From the NCBI GenBank assembly GCA_023390705.1, contig JAEWCI010000550.1, positions 1-5,624 on the forward strand: a stretch of 5,624 bases of DNA, read 5' to 3'. Shown piece by piece: positions 4,435-5,624 of this stretch. The position numbers and the translations under genes were made by a program. The first letter of the stretch is position 1; each line of letters opens with the position of its first letter. The notes beneath the pieces are model-generated. The model was not told the origin of the DNA, made no database searches, and saw only the letters and a program-made list of their open reading frames with translations. This DNA comes from Pseudomonadota bacterium. GTDB lineage: Bacteria; Pseudomonadota; Alphaproteobacteria; Acetobacterales; Acetobacteraceae.

Positions 4435-5502
4435 ATGAACTACACCCCGCCCCGCCCGCCCCAGGGCGCGCCCCCGCCGCGCATCAATCTCTATTCCGAT
4501 ACCCAGACCAAGCCCTCGGCCGCCATGAAGGAAGCGATGATGCGCGCCGAGCTCGGCGACGAGCAGCATGGCGACGACCCGACGGTGTGGGAGCTGTGCG
4601 ACCGCATGGCCGCGCTGCTCGGCAAGGAGGCAGCGATCTTCCTGCCCAGCGGTACCATGTGCAACGTCGTCGCCATCCTCACCCATTGCCGTCCGGGCGA
4701 CGAGGTGCTGGCGCACCGGCACAGCCATATCATCACCTCCGAGGGCGGCGGGCATTGTGCCTTCGCCGGGGCGATGCTCACCGGTCTCGATGGCGCGCGT
4801 GGCATGTTCACGCCGGACACGCTACGCGCCGCCATCCGCCCGCGCACCCGCTACACCCCGCCGCAGCGCCTGCTGGAAGTGGAGCAGACCGCGAATTTCG
4901 GCGGCGGCGCCGTCTGGCCGCTGGAGCAATTGAACGCGGTGGCGGCGGTGGCGCATGACCAGGGCTGGTCCACCCATATGGACGGCGCCCGGCTGATGAA
5001 TGCCTGCGTCGCCGCCGGCGTCCCGGCTGCCGAGATGGTGGCCGGCATGGACAGCGTCTGGCTGGACTTCACCAAGGGGCTGGGCGCGCCGCTCGGCGCC
5101 GTACTGTGCGGCACGCGCGAATTCATCGGCCAGGCCTGGCGCTGGAAGCAGCGGCTGGGCGGCTCCATGCGGCAGGGCGGCATCTGCGCCGCCGCCTGCA
5201 TTTACGCGCTGGACCACAATATCGAAAGGCTGGCCGAGGACCATGCCAATGCCAGGGCGCTGGCCCGCGGCCTCCGGCAGATCCCCGGCGTTTCGGTGGA
5301 GGAGCCGGAAACCAACCTGGTCTTCTTCGACGTCTCCGGCGCCGGCATGAGCGTGCCGCGCCTGCAGGAGAGGCTGGCCGCCCAGGGCATCTGGGTCAGC
5401 GGCATGGGCAGCCGGGTGCGCGCCTGCACCCATCTCGACGTCACCGCGCCGATGATCGAGGAGGCGGTGAGCGCGATCCGCGAGGCACTTGCCGCGGCCT
5501 GA
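4435..5502 (+). CDS. ltaE: Threonine aldolase family PLP enzyme (low-specificity L-threonine aldolase)
   Basis: The 355-residue protein is a fold-type I PLP enzyme of the threonine aldolase/beta-eliminating lyase family. It is expected to cleave L-threonine or L-allo-threonine to glycine and acetaldehyde in the cytoplasm. Visible family features are NLYSDTQT at 18-25, FLPSGTMCN at 69-77 (PLP phosphate region), SHI with H98 in the ring-stacking position, HMDGAR at 181-186 with D183, DFTKGLGAPLG at 211-221 with K214 as the PLP lysine, and VRACTHLDV at 328-336, with R329 probably binding the substrate carboxylate. The length is normal, with a Pro-rich N-terminal extension of about 16 residues. 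The start is ATG 4435 with GAGG 9 bases ahead. The SDTQT variant (canonically SDTVT) leaves the exact substrate open; related beta-eliminating lyases are the alternative. Confidence 0.93.
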   Translation: MNYTPPRPPQGAPPPRINLYSDTQTKPSAAMKEAMMRAELGDEQHGDDPTVWELCDRMAALLGKEAAIFLPSGTMCNVVAILTHCRPGDEVLAHRHSHIITSEGGGHCAFAGAMLTGLDGARGMFTPDTLRAAIRPRTRYTPPQRLLEVEQTANFGGGAVWPLEQLNAVAAVAHDQGWSTHMDGARLMNACVAAGVPAAEMVAGMDSVWLDFTKGLGAPLGAVLCGTREFIGQAWRWKQRLGGSMRQGGICAAACIYALDHNIERLAEDHANARALARGLRQIPGVSVEEPETNLVFFDVSGAGMSVPRLQERLAAQGIWVSGMGSRVRACTHLDVTAPMIEEAVSAIREALAAA

Positions 5503-5509
5503 ACCGCCC

Positions 5510-5624
5510 ATGACGGCGGATGCCGGGCAGGTCCGCCGCCGGCTGCGTGGCGGCCGCGCCCATGCAACCGGCACCGGCGCCGAAGCCGCCGCCGCGGCGG
5601 CGCTGGAAGCGGAGGGCTGGCAGG
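5510..5624 (+). CDS. YraN/UPF0102-like protein, N-terminal fragment (cut by window end)
   Basis: The frame opens at ATG 5510, 7 bases after the aldolase stop, and stays open for 38 codons to the end of the window. The visible part is an Arg-rich start followed by GRAHATGTGAEAAAAAALEA and then EGWQ. This resembles the N-terminal helix of the YraN/UPF0102 family (an Arg/Gly-rich start, then AAE..AA..LEA.GW), a predicted nuclease-fold family of uncertain function. There is no clear ribosome binding site, so translation is probably coupled to the aldolase gene. The conserved Asp/Glu core of the family lies beyond the window, so the call rests on the N terminus alone. Confidence 0.6.
   Translation, partial: MTADAGQVRRRLRGGRAHATGTGAEAAAAAALEAEGWQ

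Noticed and set aside
3823..4755. Long open frame on the minus strand overlapping the DUF4337 and aldolase genes
   Set aside because: Its product is Arg/Gly/Pro/Ala-rich low-complexity sequence typical of a wrong frame in high-GC DNA, and it overlaps two well-supported genes.
4822..5574. 250-codon open frame antisense to the aldolase gene
   Set aside because: It is a shadow of the GC-rich aldolase codons with no recognisable motifs, whereas the opposite strand encodes a complete PLP enzyme.

Overview
The window looks like a chromosomal stretch of a high-GC alphaproteobacterium, most likely Rhodospirillales/Acetobacteraceae (Roseomonas-like). This rests on the strongly GC-biased third codon positions, on lipoyl synthase immediately followed by a COQ10/RatA-type START protein, and on the style of the DUF4337, threonine aldolase and YraN-like proteins. 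The genus assignment is inference; nothing here is diagnostic by itself.

Layout. Bases 1-133 are a non-coding leader with a tandemly duplicated GC-rich palindrome. Bases 134-1578 are a two-gene unit, lipA plus a RatA/COQ10-family protein, whose stop and start codons overlap. Bases 1661-1900 encode a small two-helix membrane protein with its own ribosome binding site. Bases 1901-2292 hold no gene but carry three consecutive inverted-repeat elements. The middle one (2025-2125) has 12-bp terminal inverted repeats and a 3-bp TAA target duplication, so it reads as a MITE. Bases 2293-3267 (minus strand) encode a secreted PEP-CTERM protein whose base composition is clearly lower in GC than its neighbours. 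Its upstream region (3268-3665) carries a perfect-consensus sigma-54 promoter on the same strand, plus two dyads further upstream. Bases 3666-4232 (minus) encode a DUF4337 membrane protein with a His-rich N terminus. It is divergent from a threonine-aldolase-family PLP enzyme (4435-5502, plus), across an intergenic region with short 12-bp repeats. A YraN/UPF0102-like gene starts 7 bp after the aldolase and runs off the end of the window.

How it fits together. lipA and the RatA/COQ10 gene are a housekeeping pair (lipoate synthesis and probable quinone/respiratory-chain support). The aldolase and YraN genes look like ordinary chromosomal neighbours. The block from about 1901 to 3590 is the unusual part: repeats resembling mobile-element ends next to a lower-GC cell-surface gene with a specialised promoter. 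That suggests an acquired or relocated cargo segment between core genes. No exosortase, integrase, transposase or sigma-54 activator gene lies in the window, so any complete system would have to be encoded elsewhere. I do not see a wholly new system here. The strongest lead is a sigma-54-controlled orphan PEP-CTERM protein beside a probable MITE.
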